A stretch of DNA of 64,000 bases, from positions 1 to 64,000 of the forward strand of contig WIXG01000311.1 in assembly GCA_009869945.1 (NCBI GenBank), in the 5' to 3' direction. This document shows, piece by piece, positions 11,640 to 24,500 of the stretch. The notes under the pieces were generated by a model. The model was not told the origin of the DNA and did no database searches. It saw nothing but the letters and a program-made list of their open reading frames with translations. The position numbers were made by a program, and so were the translations under genes. This stretch comes from Mesaphorura yosii (lineage: Eukaryota > Arthropoda > Collembola > Poduromorpha > Tullbergiidae). How positions within the stretch are numbered: the stretch's first letter is position 1; each line of letters begins with the position of its first letter.

Positions 11640-14600
11640 CGAGTGACTGTTACTTTTTTTGGCATTGTTTCATCCAGATGTGACAATGCAAAATAGCATG
11701 AAAATGTTTACAATCCGTGTGTCGAGTCTGATTGATGCCGAGTGTTACCCCGTGAGACTATTTATCATGGAAACACGTTAATGTCTCGGCGAGGATACGA
11801 ATATCAAGATTCCGAATGAGTTCGCATTCAACGTAGGACTCAAACTGGTCCATTCGGTTCGTCTTGCTTGCCTGGAATTAATTGCAGGAGTCGGTACTTA
11901 ATATGGAGAAAGCGTTATGAACTACTAAAAAATTATGGATTTTAAACTTGTGTACGTGAAACAGGTTTTTATTGAAACATTAAATAATTACGTTTGAAAT
12001 AAGTTGTGCTGTGAGAACTGGAATTGAAACCTTTGGACACGTTGATTAATTGTCTGAATTTCGACCTGCTGATGCCCACTCGACGGCGCATAATTTATTG
12101 ATTGCCAGTTATCAAATGCACGTTTATTGTGACATGAAAACACTCTTTTGGGTCAATGCAAACTCGGTTTTGTAAAGGGTTGTATAAAAGAGACATCAAG
12201 ACATGTTTGGGACAATGGCTAAAAGCCCAAGCATAATCTAATTAGGCCTGGAAGCTGAAACCTCCGATGTGATTATCACTTTTCGGAACGCGAAAGCACA
12301 GGCGAAGACGAACGACCTCCATTTTCACTTTCTGGACTCTTACGACTCTTCCAAGCCGAGCCCTTTAAACTCATTCAAAGTTATTTCAGCCTTCCCAATT
12401 CTTGGTTCACAGCGGTGATGACAGTTAAAAATTAGAGGTCTTAAGGCACCGCAGTCCTTGATAATGAATGGATTAAAGGGATCAAAGTTTACGACGATTT
12501 GAGCAAGATGAAAAGTTAGGAATGAAAAGAACTTCGGGTCAGTCTCAGGTATTCTTTGTTCGTAGCCGGCTGTATTGTTGTAATTGCGTATGAAATACTT
12601 CGGAGAGGAAGGGCAAAGGAAAGGTACTTTCATTCAGGGCGAATTTTTGGACACAAAAACTAAAATCCTTACTATTCAACTACGTCGAACAACCGCACTC
12701 GGGAAATAGTTTTGGAATTTTATGTGCATTTGTGTAATTTTTCGTTTGTTTAAACGAAGGACCTCCCTGCACCCCTTTGTTATGTTGTTTCTCGTCGCAA
12801 AACCCTCATGCGCAGGATGACTGACTTTGAAGCTCTTAACAACTCGTGTCATGAAGTTTCTTGAATTTCTTAAGCGTTCAGCTTCAGCACCCAGCTTCTC
12901 TCTGGATTGTCTTTTTTATTCGGTTCAGAGTAGTGCGTTGTTTCTCCCATTCCAGTTCACACGAACACTAAAGTACAATACAAATACAAATGTACACTGT
13001 ACGTAAACGTGTCCCCATTTACCCGGTTTCTGCCCAGGCTTGAATCTCACGAGTGGAGGCTTCGAGTATTTCTTCAGTGGCCACCCATCTACTACTACTA
13101 GCAGAGTGGTATTAGAGACTTCGAGGCTCGAGACTTGTATTTTCTTTAAAGTGTCTTGTAACAATGTAAAGTTGAACCTTGTCGGGTCCATCGAGCGTCA
13201 TTCTTTCTTGGCTCAACTCATTTCAATTTCTGAACGTGCGTTGTGTTACTGCCTTGTTTGAAACCGTAAACATGTCTTTATAATGAGCACCTTGACCGTA
13301 TCTGCAGCACGAAAAGTGTGTTTGGAGTCCTGCGAACGAAATACGTATGCCATGAATTTCTCTGCTTAATATTTATTAAAACTGGAATGAAGATGCATGG
13401 GATGAGCACGTAATAAAGTGTCATGTCTTTATCAGATACCGTTCCTATCCAATCCAGTGTCTTGCTTACTGAGCCCGTCGTAGGGTCCATCCGACACAGA
13501 ATTTTGTCGGTGCAAAAGTACATTATTTTGTAGGGGTCTTAGGCTTACGGGGAAAAGGCGAAGCACCACGCCATGGAAGAGTGAAGTAATCAAAATTTGA
13601 CACAGTAATTTAGAAAGCATGAGTCTCTAATTACAATTTCCCATAGTCTGGAGCCCAGAGGTAAGCACAGCACTCAGCTTTGCTGGCGAGTGGAGGCTGT
13701 ATGTTGCGTGGAAGAGTCAATTAAGGCAAGGTGTTCCTTCGGAAGAAGAAGCCTGTAAACGTGTCGGTGTTTTGAAAGCAACTCAGAGCTCATCTTTCTG
13801 CGCTGTTCCAATGTATGACAGTTATTCTCAGATTCTCAGATGTAGATGGACTGAATTACTTGCGCAAGAATTTATCCTTCAGCCGACACAGCGCCCGATT
13901 CTCTTGCACACATTCTACTTGTTACTGTTTACTACTTCTCTTGAATTATACATTTGGAATGAATTGTATGTACCATTAGCGTAATAACGTGTTAACACGC
14001 AAAAGGCGAAATTCACTGACGACTGAGTCGAGCGAAGACTGTTTGTGGACTCTTCATAATATCCGTCGCTCTTTTGTTACAAATCTGAGCGCATTCAGAG
14101 CAGAAAATTACCAAGAATGAAAATTATGGTCGTTACGATGCGATGTGATGATGAAAGAACGATTTTGTCACTGCACTGGTACTGGCATGGCCTTGAAGGC
14201 AATTATGCTCCAGAACTGAGCCACGTTTCTCAAAGGAATGACCGTCAAATCGATTGACATGCGAGCGGTGCAATGAAGAAAACAGGCGACTGCGAGTCAT
14301 TCCAAATCAGGATCAAGCCGCGTATCAGTGCTTAGGGCTTAACACTTAATATTGTGTAATTATCACGTTTAGTACAACTTTTGTTTTCAACGTGTTGAGT
14401 GTCGGTATCTCAAATCTTCCTTTGATTTCAGTTTGCGTTGCATGCGCATCAACCGAAAACGAATTTCCAGGAGAAGGATACAACTGAAATTACTGCACAA
14501 ATATCCTGGATTTAATGACTCATGATTTCGTCCTGCGTTGGATTCACGCACCTCGCTTCACTTTTTCTCTTTTCTACCTTTTCGTGCTGAGTCTGTCCAC

Positions 14601-15833
14601 AGATTAGCACTCCAAGAATTATGAGTCAGAATGATTCTTCGTTTTTACTTGAGCTTGACTTGTTCACGGTTCGAGCACGCATTCTTTGTTGGCTGAATAC
14701 TTTATTAAAAGTAGACTTGATGTTTACACATGCATAAACAATTTAAAGAGGACTGACAAGAATTGTGGTCGGAGTTGTGATTCTGTGAGAAAGTTGAAAG
14801 AGATTCTTCAGGGAATTTTTTCCTCGTTCTGTGAGAAAAGCGTCTTAGCATGCAGTGCGGCCCATGGAGAAGTGAAGAGATCTTCGAACGATCTCTGCTC
14901 GCATACAGACGCAGCAGCCCAGCTCAGAGTCATAAAACCGATCTGCCGTGCCGGTAACCGTAATGATGCTATCAACTGAATGAATTTTATTGTGTTGGAA
15001 GGAGAATCAAGATATATTTAGATGAGTTTTATTTTTATTATGATTATTATTCAATTGTTGGAGTCATTACTTGTGCGTCGACCAACTCGGCCCGGGTTGA
15101 CCAGCAGGGGACTATACACGATGTTAAGAACCGTGTAATTCTACGCACTGCGTAATGCCTGCTCCGAAGGTAATAACAAAGTATGATTTCTCTGCAAGCA
15201 TTCATTGAATCATAGCGTCCAGACAAGATCATGAGAATTAACAGCACGCAGACGCAGTGTTCCTCGCTGTTGGAAAATTGAATAAGAAAATACACCTTTC
15301 GTTACGTCTTAACTTTACTATGAGACTTTTCTTTTTCCTCCGTCGATTCACCTCATCCTGTGTTTTATCAGGTTCCTTACCTGTCATTAATTCTTAGCAA
15401 ACGCACAAGCGTCCAGAGCATTCGCATCATTTGAATGGAATAGTTTTAGAAGTCTTACATCACAACCACTCTTCTGGATTCTGCTCTTTATGTCACGCGT
15501 CACAGATGACATCAGCGAATGAAGAAATTTGTAAATCACAGTTTGAAAGCTTTGACAAAGTTAATTCAAGTACGATTCTTCTGACACAATGGAAGTATTT
15601 TTCAATTGTCTCAATTCGCGACACTCGTGCACTGATGACTTGTCGCTCATCGGAAGCTTAATGCATTGCTTCCAAGAATGGAATCGGCAGGAGCAACATG
15701 TTTTGCTTTTCGTGGTGAAAATGAACTACAAAAATTTCTACGAAGTGTTTTCGTTCTACTTTCCGCCAGACGCATAAACATAACAAACTACCGAGTAATG
15801 ATAACGATTACGAATTCGTGATCTATTATTCAG
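11640..15833. other. Gene-poor stretch after bestrophin
   Basis: I see no supported gene. Short open frames on both strands (for example 12340-12633 minus and 14686-14979 plus) have no recognisable domain, no pairing of splice sites and no codon pattern that stands out. Confidence 0.5.
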
Positions 15834-16066
15834 GTGCTGCCGCTGCTGTTCTTGGACTCGATTCTGACATGGCGGGCGACGACTACAAGACTGCTGCCAA
15901 TGTGGAGATAATGGAGATGATTTAACAATTTTTCCAGGCTCCGTCCAGACCCTGAATCGGAAGAGTAGAATCAGCGATTTCTCGCCTTCGTGTCATTATT
16001 TATTGAGAACAGTCCTACGACGAGAATTGCATGATCCACACGTGCATGAATAATTATAATAATAAA
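15834..16066 (+). CDS. Possible terminal exon of an unidentified gene
   Basis: After an acceptor-like ATTATTCAG, a G+C-rich patch reads in frame as a small Ala-rich peptide (AAAAVLGLDSDMAGDDYKTA and 10 more residues) and stops at TAA 15923-15925. An AATAAA follows at 16061-16066. A second frame is also open for part of the patch, so coding is not proven. No upstream exon was found that would join it. It could equally be a short non-coding conserved block. Confidence 0.25.
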
Positions 16067-16426
16067 GGGTATTAATTACCGCTGCTGATGCACTGTGAGC
16101 ATCCGTCGAGTCAGCGATCAGCATCGTCGTAAATCGCGATTACTTAATAACAATTCAAGTCTGAAAAAGCAATAAAATTTTCTTGAATGAACATCGTCAT
16201 TTAATTGGCAAATTCACACAATACAATTTTAAAGCCATCGCAAAACCTCAACTCAGCCTCCTACGTAATGATAACCGCCGATAGAGAAACCATAACACGT
16301 TCGTACAGCCGCAACGAGTGCATCGCGTCGTATCGTACGAATGAAATTAGAGCTGCACTTGATTTTTATCAGTCGATTGGCACACAGTTGGAGTATTATT
16401 ATTGCACATTGTTGCAGTGTAACAAT

Positions 16427-16921
16427 CCCATCCATCTCGATGCACGACGTTTCGTAGTAACTCGTTCTGTGCACGCTGCTGCAACAATGTTGCTGGTGTT
16501 TTTTTTATTGAAAATTCCTCTTCGTCGGCTGCATTCAATGTTGCTCCTGCCTGGCCTGCAGTAAATGCTTCTCACCCACCTTCTCCGTCTGCTCATACAA
16601 TGTATATTCTGATGAAATACTGTGAAACTTTTTTCTCACAATATCAGGTAAGGAGTCTGGCTATGGCCAGGCTTGAGAATCTACCTGTTCTCAATCTGAT
16701 AACCATTGCTGGTTTGTCTGTCTGAGAAGCAGGACTCGTCCATTCCACAATTCTGCTGTGGAGACGCCGCCGCCACCACCAGTGCCACCGCCAAAAGGAA
16801 CCCTCATCCGCCGATGGAACACCGGCTGAAATCTTGCAACGAAGCAGTGATAGTGTTAGTGAGAAGGACGGTGAGAGTTTACGTCCAGCAGCGTCAGCCT
16901 CAAGCGTCGGTGGGAAAGTGA
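16427..16921 (+). CDS. Possible two-exon fragment with an 86-bp intron, unidentified
   Basis: One plus-strand frame is open from 16427 to a good donor (TATCAG/GTAAGG, 16648/16649). The putative intron 16649-16734 has a branch-like CTGATAAC, a pyrimidine-rich tract and ends GAAGCAG. Read in phase 0 the second part is open to a TGA at 16919-16921. In another frame the second part encodes a proline run (ETPPPPPVPPPK), and the remainder reads as a Ser/Glu-rich peptide only after a one-base shift inside an AAAA run near 16793. I cannot tell which reading is real, and no family is recognised. Confidence 0.22.
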
Positions 16922-18196
16922 GACTCGTGAGAGTGAGGATTTTACTGTCGCGTGTGGTCTTCAAGACTGAGTGCGCCAAGCCAAGAGACCCTCTTAAATG
17001 ACATTAACACGAAGCGTGGATTTGAGTTGTTGGATTGATTACTCCGTCCGAGCGAAAAATTTTATGGGTTGTATTAACACCAGGTTACACGGGGAAAACA
17101 ACAAAACACCACGAAATGAAAAAAAATGATTAATCTTGAAGCGCAGCGCGTGAGGCGAGGCGAAGTGCAGTGCACTTGCACAGCTTCCTAAGAAATTGCG
17201 AGGTATTTAGCGTCCATCATTTATTGCAAAACAATCGACCGCAGAGACTCGTAAATAATTACTCATTTAAACGTGGCCAAAGTGTGTTCGTGCTCACAGT
17301 TCAACATACAGTGTCACTTCATTATCCAGCTGCCAGTGCTTGCAGCGTACTGGCTCTTTCTTTGCCTTTCTGCAAACTGTATGCATATCTCGAGTGTCTT
17401 GAGAAATGCCGTCATGTACTTGCCAGAACGAACCGAACTATTAATATTAATAACAAACGAGGATTAACCATAAAAACTCAGTTTTCTCTTTGTTTTTCAT
17501 TTTCCTTGAGCCAACGCGAAGCATGTCAAACGTCAAAATACCACAAGCAAAGAATACCAAAGGACGGTAATTGTAAATTGTGTTCATCATTATTATTGAG
17601 TGTTGTGCTGGTCTGCTCTGCTGGCACCATGTTGCGATTCACTTTTTGTACAATAAATCTAAATTAACATTTTGCCGGTGTGCGTCTTCTCGCCAGTATT
17701 ACAATTTTAATTATACACAGGAACACGTGCAAGAGAGTGAAGAGAGAGACGAGGAGGAAAACACATCAGGCACAAGTCAATGGCTTCCAACTTGGTTCGC
17801 AAAAAATAGAAGACACTTGTCCGAGTGCAGTGCGGCAGTAATTTATAACACCACTTGAATAGCCAGCTGAAATGGACTGCATGTGCATGTCCAGCAAATC
17901 ACTGTCATCTTGACACTCGAAATAATTCTTTTCGACTTGAAGTGTCCTTATATGTTCATTTTACGAGTTTATACTTTGCCAATTTGTCTCTTGCAAAACT
18001 CCTTCTGTGTTCTGCAGTGTTTGTGCCTTCCTTCGTGCCGCGCCACGTTAAGATTCTCTTCAGCTGATGTTTCTTTGTCCCATGCGACAAAATTACTTTA
18101 TTACACTTCTAATTTCAACAACCTTAAAGATTAAAAATACCGTGCAAAAAAGAAGAGGATGAGTAATTGACACCGCCTATTATCATCGGCTCGGAT

Positions 18197-18263
18197 TATA
18201 TAATTTTATGAGCTTCTCACTGTTTGCACGCAGCCACCTGGACACGCGCTCGTAGGACACGGT
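18197..18263 (+). promoter_or_regulatory. Possible TATA promoter with short non-coding first exon
   Basis: TATATAA at 18197-18203 is followed by an initiator-like TCACT at 18217-18221, a little closer than usual, and then by a G+C-rich stretch ending in a strong donor, ACACG/GTAAGA, at 18261/18262. This is the arrangement of a promoter plus untranslated first exon, but each element is common and no downstream exon is assigned. Confidence 0.18.
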
Positions 18264-20369
18264 AAGACAGTAAACTTCATTCATTCAGAGACGAAACGAT
18301 TAAAATATCCACATCTTCTCGCAAGAAACGATGATGCACGCCGACGCGCACACGCGAGTTCATAAAGTTCGAGATGTGTCGCTTGTCCTCATTCTCGGTG
18401 CGCTTGCCTTTTCTGCATTTCAATGCTCAGACGAAGGAAGAAATTTATTTTCAGGAATTAACCGCAGTGTTGTGTGCTCGCTGTGATTGCCGAAATTGAG
18501 ACACGCCATTTCGTATGACAATTATAACAAAGAGCCATCAAATTTCCAACAGAGTGAATGCACACATATCGTGCTGTATGTGAGACGAGACGTCTTTTCA
18601 TCACAACAATGCACTTTTGCATTGCAGCAGTGGACAATAGTTGATAAACCCATTTCTGTACCGTCTTGCATAATTTTGAGTTTCCGATGCAAACCATGCA
18701 CATTGATCCCTCGATATTAACCCGATCCTTTTCCTGAATGTGCGATGTGTGATCTTTGGCTTATCGTTATGCATGAATCTTACGTAAATAGCATTGTTGA
18801 GAAAGAATTCAACGCAGTACTTGTTTGTTATGAAATTAGTGCTAATACCATTCTGCTCATTGTAACCCAGGCTCTTGAGCGTCGTGCCTTTTACTTTTCA
18901 CATTTTAATGCCCAAGTTTGGCGTGGACACAATCAAACTTAATCAACACTCTTGATCTGAGCACGGAATAGTAAATGGGCATGCTCAAATGGTTGTGCTA
19001 CGCAAACCAACGACGACAAGAACATTAATTTCGAGAATGACACCAAGTCAAGCATTTCAGGGTGCATGTAAATTAGTTTTGGCTGCGCTAAATGGTTGTT
19101 TTGTCCATAATAATCGTACAGTGTCAGTCTCAAATCGACAATTGTCCCATGCCATTTCTTGACTGGCTCGGGCTCATTCTTAAATGCTCTGTTGCTTAAC
19201 TTTTAATTTTCTCGACACTTTCTGTGGGGACAAATGCGAGAATTGTGATTTCAGAATTAAAATGTAGAATTGGACATTGATTAAGTGCGACTTGATTGTC
19301 CGCACTTAAAATCGGCTTAATCGCTTGGACAGCCTGCCACCTGTGATCTGGAGGGCCTTCAATTACAGCTGTTACCTTTTCTTCACTCGATCGCTTTCGG
19401 TTGTTGCTCTAACGGGTCGCAGCCATTAATCAGACTCATCATTTGACTTGCTGCAGTCTCGTGCTGTATTTTACATTTGAATTATAAATTAGGAATTAGG
19501 AAGTTATTAACAAGCAATACAAACATCTGATCGTTTGAGCTCGTAATCATAAATATTGCGAAAAGAGCACACCGTTTTTGCGGTTGCATGTGAGCAGTAG
19601 CACAAGCTGCAACTTGAAGAGCATCTAATTTTCTTGTCAATCACGCCTTCATAAAAGTAAATCAAGCTTGTTATGGGCTCATGAGAAAACACACGAACGC
19701 GAATTTATAACGGGCAATGTTTTCTGCTCTTTTCTTGCTCGTTCACTCCGCAATAAATTTTTCGCGATATCATAACGGGTCAACCCGGTCTTATTTGTCG
19801 GTTGAAATTGCGTGCGCATGCATTTGAGTCGTAACTTTGAACTCGAGACAAAACTTAGAACGAAACTCTTGACACGTCAACGATGGGTCGGAAAATTGTG
19901 TTGAAGGAAGAGGATTTTGTTGCGTCGTGTCGCACGGCAAAAGTCTCTCAAACTGACAGCTCGCTAATATTTTTAGCTCAAAGGTCTGATACTTTACGTT
20001 CTCTGCGCGAACCATAAATCAGATATCACTTGAGAGAGAAATGAACTTACGAACAATGACATTGGTCACTCAAACCTGCTGCGGAGGAATTTGCATGTAA
20101 AGTCAAATGGTTGGTCATGAATAAAGGAAATTGTTCTGATCTTGTTCTCCATAATTCATAATTCATATCATTGTAAGTTGAAGAAACATATCATTACCAC
20201 AGCCCTTCGCTTCATCTGCAGCAGAGATCATTACTTTTTCGTCTCGCTGGGTGTAGCTTCTCATAGGTCACGTTTTTATATCTTAATTCAGGAAAGCTGA
20301 GGTGAAATCATTACTTCTGATGAATTTGTATTCAAATATCAATCATAAAATCACATACAATTAACCAAG

Positions 20370-20460
20370 ATGAAATTGTTGGAATTCTACCCCTCTGAGC
20401 AGAAACAGCCTGCGAGGGCACTGCACTTGAGCTGCGCCGTTTTGGGCGGTCGAGTATCAC
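20370..20460 (+). CDS. Possible first coding exon of an unidentified gene
   Basis: ATG in a good context (CCAAG before ATG) opens a G+C-rich 91-nt frame (MKLLEFYPSEQKQPARALHL and 10 more residues) that ends at a strong donor, TATCAC/GTATGT, in phase 1. The surrounding DNA is clearly more AT-rich. The next acceptor-like site (TGTTCCAG, 21241) would add 13 codons before a stop. No protein family is recognised, and it does not join the second gene directly because the phases differ. Confidence 0.3.
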
Positions 20461-21241
20461 GTATGTAAATTCATGCTAATATGAAGTGAAGAATGTCAGA
20501 GTCGGGTTTAATTCGGATGATTAAGACTTGATACAAACGACAAAAGGGTCACACAGTTTTCAATTCCGACCCAAATCTTGTACACATGTCAAACCTCAAG
20601 TCTCAATACGCTGCACTACGAGAGAGTTGCTTTAATGCAACCCAGGCACGGAATTAAGATTTAAGTCTTTCTAGCTTGATATTTTGACAAGAAACAAACA
20701 AGCTCGTAATCACATTACACGTTCCGATAAGAGCTGTAACAGCAACAAAGCGGACGGACAAATCTCTTTATTTACACATGTCAGTGTGCTTTATCCCGTG
20801 ATTTACGCCACAAAAGGCGTGCGCGACTGACCAGTTCTGGCGATTCTGCACCTTCATGAATGAGTGTAACGAATTATGCAGGAAGTGAGCCAGCACGATA
20901 ATTCCGAAGCAAGTCGCCCCTTAAATAAGAAAATTGCAATGATTAAATAAACTTTTGAACTTCCATATTTGTCCTGGGCATGAAATATTGCACAAATTCA
21001 TGCAAATTCGAAATCGTTGCGAGCACCAGCATCCTTGCAATAACGACGACGTTAAATACACTCGGCTCACCTCGAAATCCACGTCGGAAAATATGAAAAC
21101 CTTCAACTTCAATTCTGCCGTGGTGAAGAAGGCTTTATTTAACGTAATATTTCTAGGTGGGCATCATCATCAAATAAATTGATGATAATAGATAGTGTGT
21201 AATTTATGAAATGCACGAGTACAGTGTATTCATTGTTCCAG

Positions 21242-21517
21242 ACTATCAAGACGCTCATCTCCTGCGTGTCTTCTCTTGAGTTATGGGATTAGAGAATCGA
21301 GGAAAAGATGTACTTGGCATTGAATCTCGGAATCCCATGAAGCAGAGGCATGAGTTATGTGTTTCATGGGCTCAGAACAAATACGAGCATGATCACATTG
21401 TTGCTGTTTCGAGCATGTATGCGTGGGGTTCGTGTGAAGATTTCCCAGCTATTGATTTGAGAGCGGAAAGAATACACTCACTGAGCCAAGAAACTGCCGA
21501 TTCGAAATGGTTTGAAA
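21242..21517 (+). CDS. Possible exon of an unidentified gene
   Basis: It is bounded by an acceptor-like ATTGTTCCAG (ending 21241) and a donor GAAA/GTGAGT (21517/21518). From ATG 21283 the frame is open for 78 codons to the donor in phase 1. The predicted peptide has mixed composition and no recognised motif. It may be an untranslated exon or chance. Confidence 0.18.
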
Positions 21518-21525
21518 GTGAGTAA

Positions 21526-24500
21526 TCTGTTTTTAGGAAAATTCAGAGAAGCGGCTGATCAGTTTCATGCTTCATTTGGCTAGCAAAGCTGCGTGTGCCG
21601 ACGTACGATGTAGCCTACGTAAAAGTCGATGATGTATTTAGTGGAAAATAAGATGACTCGAGAAGGCAATAAAACATAAGAAGATGAATGAATGGCGAGA
21701 TTAGTTGGATAATAATGTTTCGCTACGGCTTTCCTGTTGTTACAGAATAGGCGCGGAACAGGATGAGGAATGACTCCACAAACCCCGGGTACGCAGTTAA
21801 TCTTTCCATGCCGCCCTGCACAGCGTTCCGTCTCTCAGTAAGATCAAGAATGCATAAAAATAGTTACGAGAGCCAACTCCACCCACCTGTCTGTAATTTC
21901 ACTTTATGGAGTCTACGTTTAAAAGGATTTGGTTTCCTTGTCCAGATCCTCCACCGAGATATGCTTCTATTCAAATGTGCTGCTCAACCGTTTCTTCTCC
22001 ACGCACTATTGAAATAATGCCGTAATCCTTCCCGACTCTCGGCCGGAGCCCGTGTGCTCGCACCGCACCGCAACAAACTAAATATTTTCATAAAGAAAGA
22101 ACCGACACCTTTTCATTATCATACTCTCCTCTGTTTTACCGTCTCTATGTTTATTACTATTCCAGCAAGCCCTGAGCAACAGAGCACAGCGATGGTCAGG
22201 TATTATTCATAAACCCTTTAAACCGAAAGAATTCAAACAAAGGACTCGACCGAAAGTCAAGGCACAAATTACAAAAGCTAAAGCTCAAGTGCATTGGTAA
22301 TCTCGAAACAAAAGCAATCGGTGATTGGGATCTTTGTCGCTCTTTTCACACTGGACAAGAATTCAATGAGGTTGCGCTATAGATTTAGAAAGTAAATGAG
22401 CGTATTCAAAATGCTGTGAGTCAGCACCGATGCTTGAGTAATGGGGTGCGTGAATTTATTGCCTGTCTCTTAGCCTCATGATTACAATTTCCGATGGATC
22501 CAAAAATAAGCCTCGTACACGATTCCATGGCCTCTTGAATGTCAGTGGTGCGCACACTAGACCGGAAAAATGAACGCCTAAGCCCATATAAAGAAGTAAA
22601 AATAATGGTCAAGTCAACTCATTCGAGTTCTACAATTTCAATCTGCTGAAGCTCGTGGTTTCTTTCTGAAGAAATGCACCATGCGGAAGAAATGTGATCT
22701 TCAGTAGCTGGAGGATTTGAAAAATTTGAATATGAAATGATGCAGCATCTTGCCAGTGATGTGGTTCCCAATTCAAATGTAGTCCAGCGTTTCTGTCGGC
22801 CTTAAGTTAAGAGTGTGATCTGAGGCAGCGTTTGCATTCATGCTGAATACTGTCGTGTAAAAATAGATTCAAACCACTGGGCGCTTATTCTCCAACTGCG
22901 GCCGATTCGATCGACTTGCAGCAAGTTGCAATTGGAAGGCCGGTTGCATCTGCAGTTCATTTTCATTCATTCGATCATATTTATGCAATGCAATGATGAT
23001 ATGAACGATAAACCCATTCATCGTTTGACATAATTTGAAGTTTATGATCTGGACTGCGTTTCATTTCATTTGGCCAACAATGGCAAAGCAACAAAAAGTT
23101 CCAATAATAAATTACACCTGCTGACCCGCATGGAAAGCGCATGTTAATGGCATAACAAGCAATAGAAGATTTCATTGTACGTCGTGAATTATTGTTCCAG
23201 CAACCAGCTAGCAACATCAACAGAAACGCTGGCTTGGCAGTCCAGCCTAACAACTTCGGGAACCATTTCATTTCTTCTTTATACGATGACGACGGCAATT
23301 ACCTGCACGGTCCAGGTCTTCTTTGCGTAGTATTTTAATAATATTGCAATTTACATTTCAAGAGCAGCTTCAACTTTTGATTCACGATGGATTCATTTTT
23401 ATTGCATTGCACCGTCGTTGGCTCGAACGTGGTTTTAACTTTCTCGCTTCAAGCCCGCATGCAATGTGGGGCTGCGGACTGCACATTTTACTTCTTTTTG
23501 TGGCACAACGTGCATCTGCAATCATCATGGCTTTGCCATGAAATTAGCATTGAATTCGTGAAAGAAATATAAGACAGGTATTATCATTATGGCTCAGTAT
23601 GATATGTGCTGAAACGTGACTCTTCGTCATTTCGATGTCATAGTGCATCAGTTTATTGCATTATCTGCTCTGTGCTGCGCCTTAATGACAGGCGACGAGA
23701 GGGAATGCACTTGTCAAGCATTATTTCAAGTGTCACGAATCACTTGTGACTCGAAGATTTTAAACGACACGAATTGATGGGACTTGACATGCGAAATAAT
23801 GAATACACACTTGGCTTGATGGGTGCTCGTAAACATAAACAGAAGAAGCTTCTGTTCTGCCCTGTAATTATTCAAAAGTTTCCTCGCGACTCAGCTTGGC
23901 TTTCAGTTTAAATTTCACGAGTGCAATTTGCCTGCTGAGACGACGAATTTCGTCTTTTCATTTTGAGCTGAGCCTCTTTTTATGGAACCTTGCAAATGGG
24001 AAGACCGTGAAGACGAGACATGCTAGTAGCGAGGATTCTGTTCAATTCGTATGTCAACAACGACTCGTACGAAATTTGAAGAGCGAAAAGTGCGTTATTG
24101 TTATTGTTGTTCTGCGCGGCTATTAAATAATTGATTAGGAAGAGACGGAGACAGGCTGCTGGGATGCTGATTACGTAATAATGGTGGTACTGGCGCTGAT
24201 GAAGGACGCGGACACGAACTTCGTGTTTATTTCAGAGGAGGGGGTGGGAGAGGATGGAGGAACAATTTTAGGCTGAAGCCAAGAGTGTAGAAAAACGTTA
24301 TTCCGCCAAGATTGTATGTGGAGAAACAAATTCTTTCTCGGAGGCTCCATTCCAAGTCCAAAGAGTATTTCAACATCTCTGAAATTTGGTGTCCGTCGAA
24401 CTTCTTTTCCTCTTAGTCGTGGCGATTCTGTCAGCACTCGGTGCTCACTCATCATAAATTACCATTCAAAAATTGCTGCGTAGCATTGTTCAGTCGTCGC

